DNA from: Flavobacterium lipolyticum
GTDB taxonomy: Bacteria > Bacteroidota > Bacteroidia > Flavobacteriales > Flavobacteriaceae
Direction: 5' to 3'
NCBI RefSeq assembly: GCF_020905335.1
Contig: NZ_JAJJMN010000001.1
Coordinates: 2,976,001-3,040,000, forward strand
DNA length: 64,000 bases
Of this stretch, positions 26,848-34,762 are shown piece by piece. How positions within the stretch are numbered: the stretch's first letter is position 1; each line of letters starts with the position of its first letter. A program made the translations under genes and the position numbers. The notes below the pieces were generated by a model. The model did no database searches and was not told the origin of the DNA. It saw only the letters and a program-made list of their open reading frames with translations.

Positions 26848-28593
26848 TTAATTTATTTGTACGATACTTCCTTTTACAATAGCCACTGCGCTTGAGGACA
26901 TTTCAGCTCCCGCACTTCCTTCGGCTTTAAACTGCGCTTTGGCTTTTAAGGATACGTTGGTTCCTTCAATTTTAACGTCACCTGATGCGACTATCTCAAT
27001 GTTTCCGGCGCTTTCCATTTTTATACCATTACTGTCTATGGTAATGACATTCGAATTTTCATCTTCAATAACGATAACACCTTTATCTTCGTCGAGTGTT
27101 ATTTTTTTACCCGCCGGAGTTTCAATTCCTATCGATTTTTTCTCGTCGTCAAACATGACCTTCATTTCACTTCGGGTTACGATCCCTTTTTGGTGATTAT
27201 CGTCTGAAGCTGTTATAGGAGCAGGCTTTCCACTACTGTGAAGCATGCCCAAAACAATGGCATTGTTTGGATCTTCGTTGACAAAACCAATAATTACTTC
27301 ATCTTCTATTTCGGGTCTGAAAAAAATGCCTCTGTTTTCTCCTGCATCGGGCGAAGCTACGCGGCACCAAATACCCTGTTCTTCATTGTTGATGATGGGA
27401 ATTTTGACCAGAATGCGGTCTTCACCATTAGGGTCGCCTTCCAGTTGTGTGACGATTCCGGCGTGAAGTCCTCTTATGGCCGGCATGATTCCGGAACCTG
27501 TTGGCGTGTGAATGTCATAGGTTTCAGAGAACCACTCCGGATTTAATCCGAATTGGGCATCGATGGTCCAATTTCCCTCTGTTAGTTCGTGAAAAACTCC
27601 CGTGATGTAAGCGCTTCCGTTGAATCGGTCACCAACGCCTTCCAGTGTAATGATGGTGTTGGGCTTTACGGCAGGGATTCCTTGAAATTTGACTCTTCCA
27701 CGAACTTTGGATAATTGCTGAAACAGTAATTTGGCGTCGGCCCAATCCTGTAATTCTGTTTCAGTAATGGTACCTCCGTGACGCAGTTCCAGATTTTCCA
27801 GTTCGATAGTTTCAGACAAATCAGAAGCCGATAAATTTCCATTGAGACTAACACCAGGATCATTGGCTTCGATTTCCACTAATTCCTGATTGGTGTAATC
27901 CCAACTGTACGAAGACACTTTGGCAAATTGATTTCGGGCATCAATTTCGGCATCAAAATCAAGCAAAGTTGCTCCGAAAGTAATGGTTTCAACAGCTGCT
28001 GAACTCAGATCGGGTTTGCTGATGGTGATTTTTCCGTTCTCTACAAAACAAAGTTTTCCGTTAGCCTGTGCTCTTGAAACGATAAAATCCCAGTCGGAAG
28101 TATTGTACTGAACCAGTTCTTTATGACTAAAATTAGTAGCTTCAACGTCTTTTTCCAGTCCGTATGTACCAATAATTTCCTCAAAAGCATCACTGTCTTT
28201 TACATCATAAAAATACTTGCTCTTTCTGCCGATCGTTAGTTTTACAGCTTCGTCTTTACATTCAATAATGAGCAAAGAAGCACCGCTTTTTATTTTGATA
28301 GAATGTTTGATGATGACTCCTTTGTAAATGGCCTCCTCATCATTGTGATAACCGGCATTGATTTCAAGTTTTTTCCCCGGAATCAATAAATCCTCATTAC
28401 TCAGTTTAAAATCTCTTTCAGAAGCTTCTCCGTCTGTGAGAACAATTTGAGCCATAGGAATCCGGTTCACCTCATTTTGCACTACAATACTTTTTACCTG
28501 ATAGGTTTTAGACAATTCTTCCCCTTCAATTAAAATTTTGTACGTTACTAAATCGGCACTCTGACTGGTTTGTATCACTCCGCTGTTGTTCAT
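26848..28593 (-). CDS. VgrG-like spike protein (Afp8/Pvc8-like)
   Basis: The 581-aa protein resembles the gp27/gp5 fusion of VgrG. The N-terminal part (about 10-350) is the gp27-like phage late control region with DSDAFEEIIGTYGLEKDVEA and the WDFIVSRAQANGKLCFVENG signature. An OB-fold and beta-helix follow, with GIWCRVASPDAGENRGIFF then PEIEDEVIIGFVNEDPNNAI at about 410-450. The C-terminal needle is rich in short repeats (about 490-580). It forms the trimeric spike that carries the PAAR tip. Its start overlaps the stop of the LysM gene by one nucleotide. Confidence 0.92.
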   Translation of the reverse strand: MNNSGVIQTSQSADLVTYKILIEGEELSKTYQVKSIVVQNEVNRIPMAQIVLTDGEASERDFKLSNEDLLIPGKKLEINAGYHNDEEAIYKGVIIKHSIKIKSGASLLIIECKDEAVKLTIGRKSKYFYDVKDSDAFEEIIGTYGLEKDVEATNFSHKELVQYNTSDWDFIVSRAQANGKLCFVENGKITISKPDLSSAAVETITFGATLLDFDAEIDARNQFAKVSSYSWDYTNQELVEIEANDPGVSLNGNLSASDLSETIELENLELRHGGTITETELQDWADAKLLFQQLSKVRGRVKFQGIPAVKPNTIITLEGVGDRFNGSAYITGVFHELTEGNWTIDAQFGLNPEWFSETYDIHTPTGSGIMPAIRGLHAGIVTQLEGDPNGEDRILVKIPIINNEEQGIWCRVASPDAGENRGIFFRPEIEDEVIIGFVNEDPNNAIVLGMLHSSGKPAPITASDDNHQKGIVTRSEMKVMFDDEKKSIGIETPAGKKITLDEDKGVIVIEDENSNVITIDSNGIKMESAGNIEIVASGDVKIEGTNVSLKAKAQFKAEGSAGAEMSSSAVAIVKGSIVQIN

Positions 28594-29276
28594 CAGGATT
28601 GTTTTTGTAAGGGTGGGAAAAATAGTTTTTGCCCGGTTTTTAATTTTCTGAAATTGATAATGTTATTGACTTTTGCAACTTCGAGATAATACTTAGAATC
28701 ACCGTAGATATGATAGGTCATCAAGGGTAAAGTATCGCCTTCTTTTACAATTCTGTAATGCGTTAAATCCGGCGATTTATTATTTTCTCTGGCTGCTCTG
28801 AGGTTGTCTTCCACAAAACCCTGAAATTTCGCTTTTGCGATAGCTCTGATCGGAGTTCCGTCCGGATTAAAGAGTTTGAATTCTATTTCCATTTCGGTTA
28901 GAGCCCCTTTAAAAAGCAAGGTTCCCCATGAAATCATGAGATAGTTGGGTTTGTGTTCGTCACCGTTGTAATCCAGAATGACCTTTTTAAATTTCTCAAT
29001 GTCGTCTATAATACCATTACTCGAACTTTTGTAGCCGCTAATCACTCCCGATCGGTCGAAAACAAAATCAAGTTCCAGATTCTCCGGTAGTTTTTTGTTG
29101 AACTTGGGAGATACCGTACTCGTTCCGGAGGCCTGAGTGTCATCAGTCTCAATTTTATAGTGATAGGTATATTTCTCCGGATTCATAAGCGTAGAAAACT
29201 TACCATCGGCAATTTTGTTATTAAACTGCGGGTCACTATAAGCAACGATTTTCAGTTTTTCTAATTCTCCAGCCAT
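28593..29276 (-). CDS. LysM-containing baseplate hub protein (Afp7/Pvc7-like)
   Basis: The 227-aa protein has an N-terminal beta domain (FNNKIADGKFSTLMNPEKYT) and a C-terminal LysM-type module (about 175-222: IVKEGDTLPLMTYHIYGDSK, then NNIINFRKLKTGQKLFFPP). In eCIS and R-type particles such proteins join the tube to the spike hub; LysM here is structural and need not bind peptidoglycan. It lies directly after the DUF5908 gene (2-nt gap) and overlaps the VgrG start. Confidence 0.9.
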   Translation of the reverse strand: MAGELEKLKIVAYSDPQFNNKIADGKFSTLMNPEKYTYHYKIETDDTQASGTSTVSPKFNKKLPENLELDFVFDRSGVISGYKSSSNGIIDDIEKFKKVILDYNGDEHKPNYLMISWGTLLFKGALTEMEIEFKLFNPDGTPIRAIAKAKFQGFVEDNLRAARENNKSPDLTHYRIVKEGDTLPLMTYHIYGDSKYYLEVAKVNNIINFRKLKTGQKLFFPPLQKQS

Positions 29277-29278
29277 GA

Positions 29279-29437
29279 TTAACGTTCTTTTTTACGTTCG
29301 ATAATTTTCATTACCTGATCTACGCATTCTGCAACGGGCTCTTCTCCTTTACTTTTCGGAGAATTTGGAGAAGCAGCCGGTTTTGATCCTTCACTCACAT
29401 TTATTTTAATGTGAAGCTCTTTTATTTCTATTGGCAT
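29279..29437 (-). CDS. DUF5908 small eCIS protein, 52 aa
   Basis: Reading the minus strand between the LysM and tube genes gives a 52-aa ORF: MPIEIKELHIKINVSEG at the start and a basic C terminus ending IIERKKER. The stop codon (29279-29281) is 2 nt before the LysM ATG, and the ATG (29435-29437) is 2 nt after the stop of the tube gene, so it is tightly packed in the operon. The MPIEI.EL.I pattern matches DUF5908, a small protein recurrent in Bacteroidota eCIS loci. It takes the Afp6 slot. Function unknown. Confidence 0.82.
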   Translation of the reverse strand: MPIEIKELHIKINVSEGSKPAASPNSPKSKGEEPVAECVDQVMKIIERKKER

Positions 29438-29439
29438 AA

Positions 29440-29886
29440 CTAACTTTTCATTAAGGTGAAATAATTATAAGTAAGCTCAATGTTTTCGACGACGAGCTTG
29501 CTTTCTTCGGCATTAAAGTCTTCCACCGACCATTTTACAGGGTAGGCGTGAACCACATTCCAGGAAACCAAAGGCTGATGCTCCTGGTTGAGTAGTTTGA
29601 CTGTCAGGTTTACGGGTTCAAAAGAAAAATTTTCAATAGCTTTTCTGCACCAGTCAATGACATGAGAATCAATCAATATTCCTCTCTTTAAAGTCAGGTT
29701 TGGATATTTTGTCTTTACCGGGAGTTTGTGTTTGAATCTGTTTTCTCCACCCTCGGCAATTTCTTCTGTCTCGATATCAACAGACAAGCCGGAAACCGAT
29801 TGGAACTGATGGTCTTTTTCTTTCGTACCAAGACCTTGAAATTCTACTAAAAAGTGAAAACCGACAGGTGGATAATAATTAGCCAT
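29440..29886 (-). CDS. eCIS inner tube protein (Afp5-like, gp19 family)
   Basis: The 148-aa protein has the T4 gp19-like tube fold pattern: PPVGFHFLVEF, SVSGLSVDIETEEIAEGG, then LTLKRGILIDSHVIDWCRKA, and a C-terminal VVENIELTYNYF. It is the second of two tube paralogs. In Afp and PVC, the Afp5-type subunit starts the tube on the baseplate, so this is probably the tube initiator. It follows the first tube gene with a 2-nt gap. Confidence 0.9.
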   Translation of the reverse strand: MANYYPPVGFHFLVEFQGLGTKEKDHQFQSVSGLSVDIETEEIAEGGENRFKHKLPVKTKYPNLTLKRGILIDSHVIDWCRKAIENFSFEPVNLTVKLLNQEHQPLVSWNVVHAYPVKWSVEDFNAEESKLVVENIELTYNYFTLMKS

Positions 29887-29888
29887 GA

Positions 29889-30317
29889 TTAGTCATTTTG
29901 AATCGATAAACCTTCGTGAACCAATTCCATAGATTCAATAGCGACTTCGTTTCCGTCGGCTTTTAAATCAGTGGATTGAATTTTGGTAGGCCATGCATTT
30001 TTTACTTTCCAGGTGATTACAGGATTGTGTTCTTCGTCCAGTAATTTGATGGTAATATCCCTTCTTTCTATGGTATTTAATTTTACCGTATTCCACCAGG
30101 CATAATACTCATTATCACTTTTAAAAGTTCCTCTTTTCAGTGTGATGTTGGAGAATTTCTGCATGCCTGGCATTTTGATCTTGCTGTACTCGGGACTTGC
30201 TCCCTGACGGTATTCAATAACCTCAGTTTCGACATCTAATCCCGAAACTTCTGTAAATCCTATTTTTGTTCCACCCCAGTCAACTGAGAAATGAAACTTT
30301 GATAGCGGATAACTCAT
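29889..30317 (-). CDS. eCIS inner tube protein (Afp1-like, gp19 family)
   Basis: The 142-aa protein shares the tube fold (FHFSVDWGGTKIGFTEVSGL, then DVETEVIEYRQGASPEYSKI, LKRGTFKSDNEYYAWWNTV). It is the first of the two tube genes and is likely the main polymerising subunit; cargo would be packed within this tube. The 140-nt gap to the sheath gene contains a repeated hairpin element that may set the different expression levels. Confidence 0.9.
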   Translation of the reverse strand: MSYPLSKFHFSVDWGGTKIGFTEVSGLDVETEVIEYRQGASPEYSKIKMPGMQKFSNITLKRGTFKSDNEYYAWWNTVKLNTIERRDITIKLLDEEHNPVITWKVKNAWPTKIQSTDLKADGNEVAIESMELVHEGLSIQND

Positions 30318-30388
30318 GATCTATATTTTTTAATGTTAGTGTTTTATTGTACATGTTATATTTTTAAAACTGTCCTGAGACTTTTGGA

Positions 30389-30460
30389 ATAATGCCGATA
30401 TAGCATGAAAATAGGCCAATTTTTATTGGGCTATATTGAATGCATAATCGGTATTAATTA
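30389..30460 (-). repeat. eCIS intergenic hairpin element, copy 2 (nested inverted repeats)
   Basis: An inner stem ATAGGCCAAT-tttt-ATTGGGCTAT (10 bp, one mismatch, 30411-30434) lies within an outer imperfect repeat (AATGCCGATATAGCAT at 30391 and ATGCATAATCGGTATT at 30440; 12 of 16 match). The right end runs into the sheath stop codon (30458-30460). The TATTGAATnnATAATCGGTATT block matches the copy behind the gp25-like gene. Confidence 0.72.
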
Positions 30461-32554
30461 AGATTCCTGCATTTTGTGAGAGAAGCGAAGTATGATAAAT
30501 TCCGCCGGACGAACTACTGCCATTCCAATTTCGACAATTAATCGGCCTTCGAGAATGTCTATAGCCGACATGGTTTGCCCCAGTCCGATTCTGACATAAA
30601 AAGCCTGTTCCGGTTTAGCTCCTGCCAATGCTCCGGCTCTCCATTGCAGAATCAGGAAATTTTCTATCATGGCTCGCACGCGTATCCAGGTGTTGGCATC
30701 GTTAGGTTCAAATACAAATTGTTCGGTCGCTTTTTTGATGGATTCTTCGGCCATATTAAAGAAACGTCTCACCGGTACATAACGCCATTCGTTATCGTTT
30801 CCGGCTAATGTTCGGGAGCCCCAAACCAACGTTCCTTTACCAGTGAAACTTCTGATGGCATTGATCGATTTACCGGCAACCGTATCAACATTTAAACCGT
30901 CCTGAATATTGTTGGTAATTTTAACGGTAGGTTTTATGACATAGTTCAGACTTACATTGGCTGGCGCTTTCCAAACCCCTCTGTCTTTGTCGACTCTGGC
31001 ATAGACTCCTGCAATAGCCGAACTAGGAGGAAGTGTTATAGGAAGGTTGTAAATTTCGGTAAGGATTTTATTGTAAGTAGCGTTGTCAATTGCTTCCAGA
31101 GCACTTAATTTTCTTCCGTTTAATTCTCCATTATTTAAATCTTTTCCGCTAACCGATTTAATAGCATTCAAAAGCGCGGTAAGGGCAGCGGCAATGCCTG
31201 AGAAATTATTGACTAGTCCGCTGATTCCGGTTTGAGCATTCAGTGGAGTATACGTTACCAGTTTTTTTATTTCTGTGTCAAAATTTAAAGTGTCGGTTAG
31301 TAGAATTTTTTTCAGTTTAGGATCTGTGTTTTCATCCTGTATTTTTTTCTTTAACGCTTTTAAATTTTTATAGACAGCATCGATTTTACCTGGAGCCGTA
31401 AATATTAAATTGAAAGTATTCAGGGTTGAGGTGATGGTGTTTGCAATTCCCGGATCTTCGTCTGAGATGGTACTGATGGCAGCATTGGCTTCATCGTTTA
31501 ATGAACTCTTTAATATGGATAAAGTTTCCAAAGTAGTCAGTAAAGGGTTCAGTTTATTTAAGAAAGCCGTTTTTTTGGCAGGGCTGCTCGCGAAGGTTCC
31601 GCCTAAATCAAAACCGGTGGCATTATTACTATACATCTGCAACAACAGATCACTAATCTGTCCGGCAATATCGCCCGCTACTGGTTCGTTTACCAATTTG
31701 GTTACCGTAGCAGCTATTCCGGTTGCGGGGTCTTCAATAGGTACTAATCCCACAGCAATTTGATCGTAGGCTTTTGCCGTATAAGAATAGTGTTTTAAGA
31801 CAATTTTACTTGCATCAAAAGCATAATCAAGTATGGTTTCTAAATGGGGATAATAAGCTGCTCCGTATTTAATAGTATCTTTTTCAGAACTCACTTTATT
31901 TCTTAAATCGTCTATATTTGCATCTGTAGGGCTTGATTCATCATAATTAAGTGTATCAATCAGTGTAAATCTGTCCTGAAGATTTTGGCATTGGGTCAGC
32001 GCATCGTTGTACAATCCGTAGTAATCCGTAATCGTGATTCCTGATACTTTTGTGGCGTCGGGAAACAATAACAAAGTAGGTTCATCTACTTTTTCTATTT
32101 CTGCTAATCCGCTTTTTAGTGCATTACTGTTGTTGATCGCAGTAACAGCAGAATCTGCATCGTCTAAATCATTGCCATAACGCCCTACTGAAACAATGTA
32201 GCAAGGACCACCGCCATTTGCAAAAAACAATTGCAGCGAATAATACATCAAAAAGGGCTGCTTTGAAGTAGGCTGATCTACAATAATAGATCTAACATCA
32301 CCATTATCCGTAGAAACATCATTGATGGTAACACTAATGGTTGTTTCCGGTTTTGCAAGACCAAAAAAACGTTCGTACTCTAAGAGAGAGGTTATTCGGG
32401 TGGGCTTTAATTTCAAATCTCCATTAATCTTGTTTGTAGCTTTTTCAGTATAGCCAATAAAAGCGGGAATTGCTGTTTCTACCTGGGCAACAGAAGGAGG
32501 AAATTTTACGATTTCCTCAACATATACCCCGGGTGTTTTGTAAGTTGTTGCCAT
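30458..32554 (-). CDS. eCIS sheath protein with a large insertion domain
   Basis: The 698-aa protein has a sheath N terminus (TTYKTPGVYVEEIVKFPPSV, then ETAIPAFIGYTEKA) and a sheath C terminus (NIAEESIKKATEQFVFEPND-like, FLILQWRAGALAGAKPEQAF, then GMAVVRPAEFIILRFSHKM). Afp and PVC sheath proteins are about 350-450 aa, so roughly 250 residues are extra. They fall mostly between about residue 150 and 520, a region rich in Ala, Leu and Asn that would project from the sheath surface. Only one sheath gene is present here, whereas Afp has three. Contraction drives tube expulsion. Confidence 0.92.
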   Translation of the reverse strand: MATTYKTPGVYVEEIVKFPPSVAQVETAIPAFIGYTEKATNKINGDLKLKPTRITSLLEYERFFGLAKPETTISVTINDVSTDNGDVRSIIVDQPTSKQPFLMYYSLQLFFANGGGPCYIVSVGRYGNDLDDADSAVTAINNSNALKSGLAEIEKVDEPTLLLFPDATKVSGITITDYYGLYNDALTQCQNLQDRFTLIDTLNYDESSPTDANIDDLRNKVSSEKDTIKYGAAYYPHLETILDYAFDASKIVLKHYSYTAKAYDQIAVGLVPIEDPATGIAATVTKLVNEPVAGDIAGQISDLLLQMYSNNATGFDLGGTFASSPAKKTAFLNKLNPLLTTLETLSILKSSLNDEANAAISTISDEDPGIANTITSTLNTFNLIFTAPGKIDAVYKNLKALKKKIQDENTDPKLKKILLTDTLNFDTEIKKLVTYTPLNAQTGISGLVNNFSGIAAALTALLNAIKSVSGKDLNNGELNGRKLSALEAIDNATYNKILTEIYNLPITLPPSSAIAGVYARVDKDRGVWKAPANVSLNYVIKPTVKITNNIQDGLNVDTVAGKSINAIRSFTGKGTLVWGSRTLAGNDNEWRYVPVRRFFNMAEESIKKATEQFVFEPNDANTWIRVRAMIENFLILQWRAGALAGAKPEQAFYVRIGLGQTMSAIDILEGRLIVEIGMAVVRPAEFIILRFSHKMQES

Positions 32555-32573
32555 GATTAATTGTTTTTAATTA

Positions 32574-33416
32574 TTAAATAAATATTTCAGAATAGTAATC
32601 ACCATTGTCTTTTGTTATTGCTTTTACAGATGGATTAGGATAGCTGCTGCTCACGGGTTGCGGTACGTCAAAATCGGTTAGCGGGTCAATTTCAACAAAG
32701 CCGGAACGTGTTAAGGGTTTTGTTGTATTGGTTTCAATTTCGGAGGCAGCTTTGCGGTTGATGTATTTCCAAAGCGTTTTTCGATTGTCAAAATGGATTT
32801 TGAAATTTGGACTGTTTATTTTACCATCATCGTCTATACTATTTTCAGGACTATTATCGCCTTGCAGCGTCAGTGAAATAATCCCAAACAGGTCTTGTGT
32901 TTCTGATGAATGTAGTGTTGAAATTAGATCAGTTGTGGTTTCTTCAGATACTAAATACGCACTTGATATTAACTTGTTGTCATTAATTTTAGGCAGGTAT
33001 TTGAAGCTAACCGGTTCTTTAGGAGGTTTCACATTACTGAACAGAAAGACCCGGTTAGGCGTAAATTCTAAATTGGTGTAATTTTCAAATTGATAGTCAT
33101 GGATAGTGATTAGAAAGTTCAGGTTCAAATCGGCAGGAACTTTGATAAACGGATCTGTTTCGTCAGCTTCTTTGACTTTAATGTAAATCTTGAAACCTGT
33201 TTTATTTTCTTTGAACACCATTTTATAGTTTTGGAGTATAGTGTGGGTCTCCAGAGTTGGTGTGATCGTGGTGAAAACAGCAGTGTTGAACTTTTGAAGC
33301 ATCTTTTCTTTATCGTCATTCGACATACTTGCAAAGGTTTCTTCACCATTATTCAGGAAATAATTATGCAAAATGGTTGCCTCCAATAACAATCCGTATG
33401 TGATACTATAACTCAT
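32574..33416 (-). CDS. Conserved eCIS protein of unknown function between cap and sheath genes
   Basis: The 280-aa protein has a mostly beta-strand pattern with an N-terminal helical part (SYSITYGLLLEATILHNYFL) and no signal peptide or known motif. Its start overlaps the stop of the DUF4255 gene by 4 nt, and the sheath starts 19 nt after its stop. The slot suggests a structural or assembly role, perhaps at the cap end of the sheath. I do not recognise the family. Confidence 0.7.
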   Translation of the reverse strand: MSYSITYGLLLEATILHNYFLNNGEETFASMSNDDKEKMLQKFNTAVFTTITPTLETHTILQNYKMVFKENKTGFKIYIKVKEADETDPFIKVPADLNLNFLITIHDYQFENYTNLEFTPNRVFLFSNVKPPKEPVSFKYLPKINDNKLISSAYLVSEETTTDLISTLHSSETQDLFGIISLTLQGDNSPENSIDDDGKINSPNFKIHFDNRKTLWKYINRKAASEIETNTTKPLTRSGFVEIDPLTDFDVPQPVSSSYPNPSVKAITKDNGDYYSEIFI

Positions 33417-34015
33417 GATTGTTTTCTTGTTTTCGTTATACCCTTAATTCTGCTGATAAGTGGTCCTTCACTTTGAGCAATATTGCGTTCAATTTGTATC
33501 ATGCTCACCTTGTACAAAGCCGATGGAAGCTGTTTGCCGCCCAGAGTCCCCCAGATATAGTTCAATTCTTCAAAAGTGGGGGTGTAAAGCTCAACGGTAA
33601 ATCTGAAGTTGTCGATATTGGCCATGGCCACATTATTTCGGTTGTAAATAGTATCAGACTGTGTAAAAAGTTTTTTCCCCTGAAAAAAAGTAATGATTTT
33701 CGAAATATCATTTAAAGAGTTGATGTATATGGTTCTGTTGGCGCTAAAGAGCAGGTACAGATTTAAGTTGATGACACTGTTTTTATAGATCGTTTTGTTG
33801 CCTTGAACAATGTGATTGGGAAAGTTTTTCAAAGTCGCTTCTTCATCCAGATTGATAAGAGTAAGTGCTACCTTATCTTCCAGATTTCCGGATACCGTTT
33901 CATTTTGTGACTCCAGAAAAGCAATGTTTTCAGGCACAACCGTTTTTTCTAACCCAATTTCATCGAGGTAGTTGTTGACTTGTTCTGTAATAATCTGAAT
34001 AACTTCAAAAATCAT
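33413..34015 (-). CDS. DUF4255 cap/tail terminator protein (Afp16/Pvc16-like)
   Basis: The protein has the DUF4255 pattern: an N-terminal helix (MIFEVIQIITEQVNNYLDEI), NLDEEATLKN, a central NLYLLFSANRT strand, and a C-terminal ELNYIWGTLGGKQLPSALYK. This family caps the tube and sheath at the distal end. I prefer the ATG at 34015 (200 aa) because family members start just before this helix; an upstream in-frame ATG at 34060 would give 215 aa. It is the first gene of the operon. Confidence 0.86.
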   Translation of the reverse strand: MIFEVIQIITEQVNNYLDEIGLEKTVVPENIAFLESQNETVSGNLEDKVALTLINLDEEATLKNFPNHIVQGNKTIYKNSVINLNLYLLFSANRTIYINSLNDISKIITFFQGKKLFTQSDTIYNRNNVAMANIDNFRFTVELYTPTFEELNYIWGTLGGKQLPSALYKVSMIQIERNIAQSEGPLISRIKGITKTRKQS

Positions 34016-34177
34016 CTGGTGAAAAATTTTAATATTCTGATATTCTTTAAGAAAAGGCAATTCAAATCTCTGCCTTTTTTAAAGCAGTGGGTGTATTTTA
34101 GGCTTGTTTTTGTGATATTCCGCTTGTAGTAATACGATGTAATTAGGCTAAAAAGAAGTAGCTCTAAGGCGCAGATT

Positions 34178-34185
34178 CAAAAATA
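34178..34185 (-). promoter_or_regulatory. Candidate -7 promoter element of the eCIS operon
   Basis: On the minus strand this reads TATTTTTG, a match to the Bacteroidota -7 consensus TAnnTTTG. A TTTA lies about 22 nt further upstream in place of TTTG. The transcript would start about 110-160 nt before the first eCIS gene. Only the -7 box is a clean match. Confidence 0.35.
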
Positions 34186-34636
34186 AAAAGAAGTGTTTCC
34201 CGGCTTAAATTTGGATTTGTAATAAAAACGTGGGCTGATAGAATATCTAAATTAGAAAAACTTAGGGATATCAGGACAGCGTAAAAATACCCTTTTTTAA
34301 ACAATCTTTTCATTTGTAAATTATTAATTTTCAGTTACTTATATGTTAACTGGTGTTTTTTCTTTATATTTTTAGAAAAAAATAACGTCAGAATTTCTGC
34401 ATAACATCAAAATTCTAATACGGAAAAGCGTAAAATGGTCATTTTTTTAGGTCTATTTAATTGTTATACAGATCAGTATGTTTTTGTTCGTCAATTGTTG
34501 AGTCATTTTTAGCCTTAAAAAAAGAAAAGGGCCATGACAAAGAGACGAACCTTTGTCCTAAAATGTAAAAACTGACCTCATGCTGTTATTTGGGTTTCTC
34601 ATGGATAAAAATTCGGCACTCATGCCTTTTTTTTAA

Positions 34637-34664
34637 TTTGTGTTTTGGCAGACTGGTAATTTTA
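34637..34664 (+). promoter_or_regulatory. Candidate promoter of the decarboxylase-oxidase operon
   Basis: TTTG at 34637-34640 and TAATTTTA at 34657-34664 (7 of 8 to TAnnTTTG) are separated by 16 nt. The start codon is about 100 nt downstream. Confidence 0.35.
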
Positions 34665-34762
34665 TAAAGAAATACAAATCAGGAGATCGCTTTAAAAGAA
34701 TACCTGCTGAAGAGATCTGCTGTCCAAAACAAACAAGACTCCTAATTTAGAACCGCCAAACA

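Larger units (their letters stand above)
34061..34762. other. Divergent intergenic region between the eCIS operon and the decarboxylase operon
   Basis: About 700 nt contain no supported gene. The stretch includes candidate promoters for both directions, a 7-bp perfect hairpin (GACAAAG-agacgaac-CTTTGTC, about 34535-34556) and AT-rich runs. Regulation of the eCIS operon probably resides here. Confidence 0.5.

Noticed and set aside
1170..34060. Type VI secretion system or prophage as an alternative reading of the locus
   Set aside because: There are no T6SS membrane complex genes (TssJLM) or ClpV, and no capsid, portal, terminase or lysis genes. DUF4255, CIS_TMP, DUF5908 and the AAA+ ATPase point to an eCIS.
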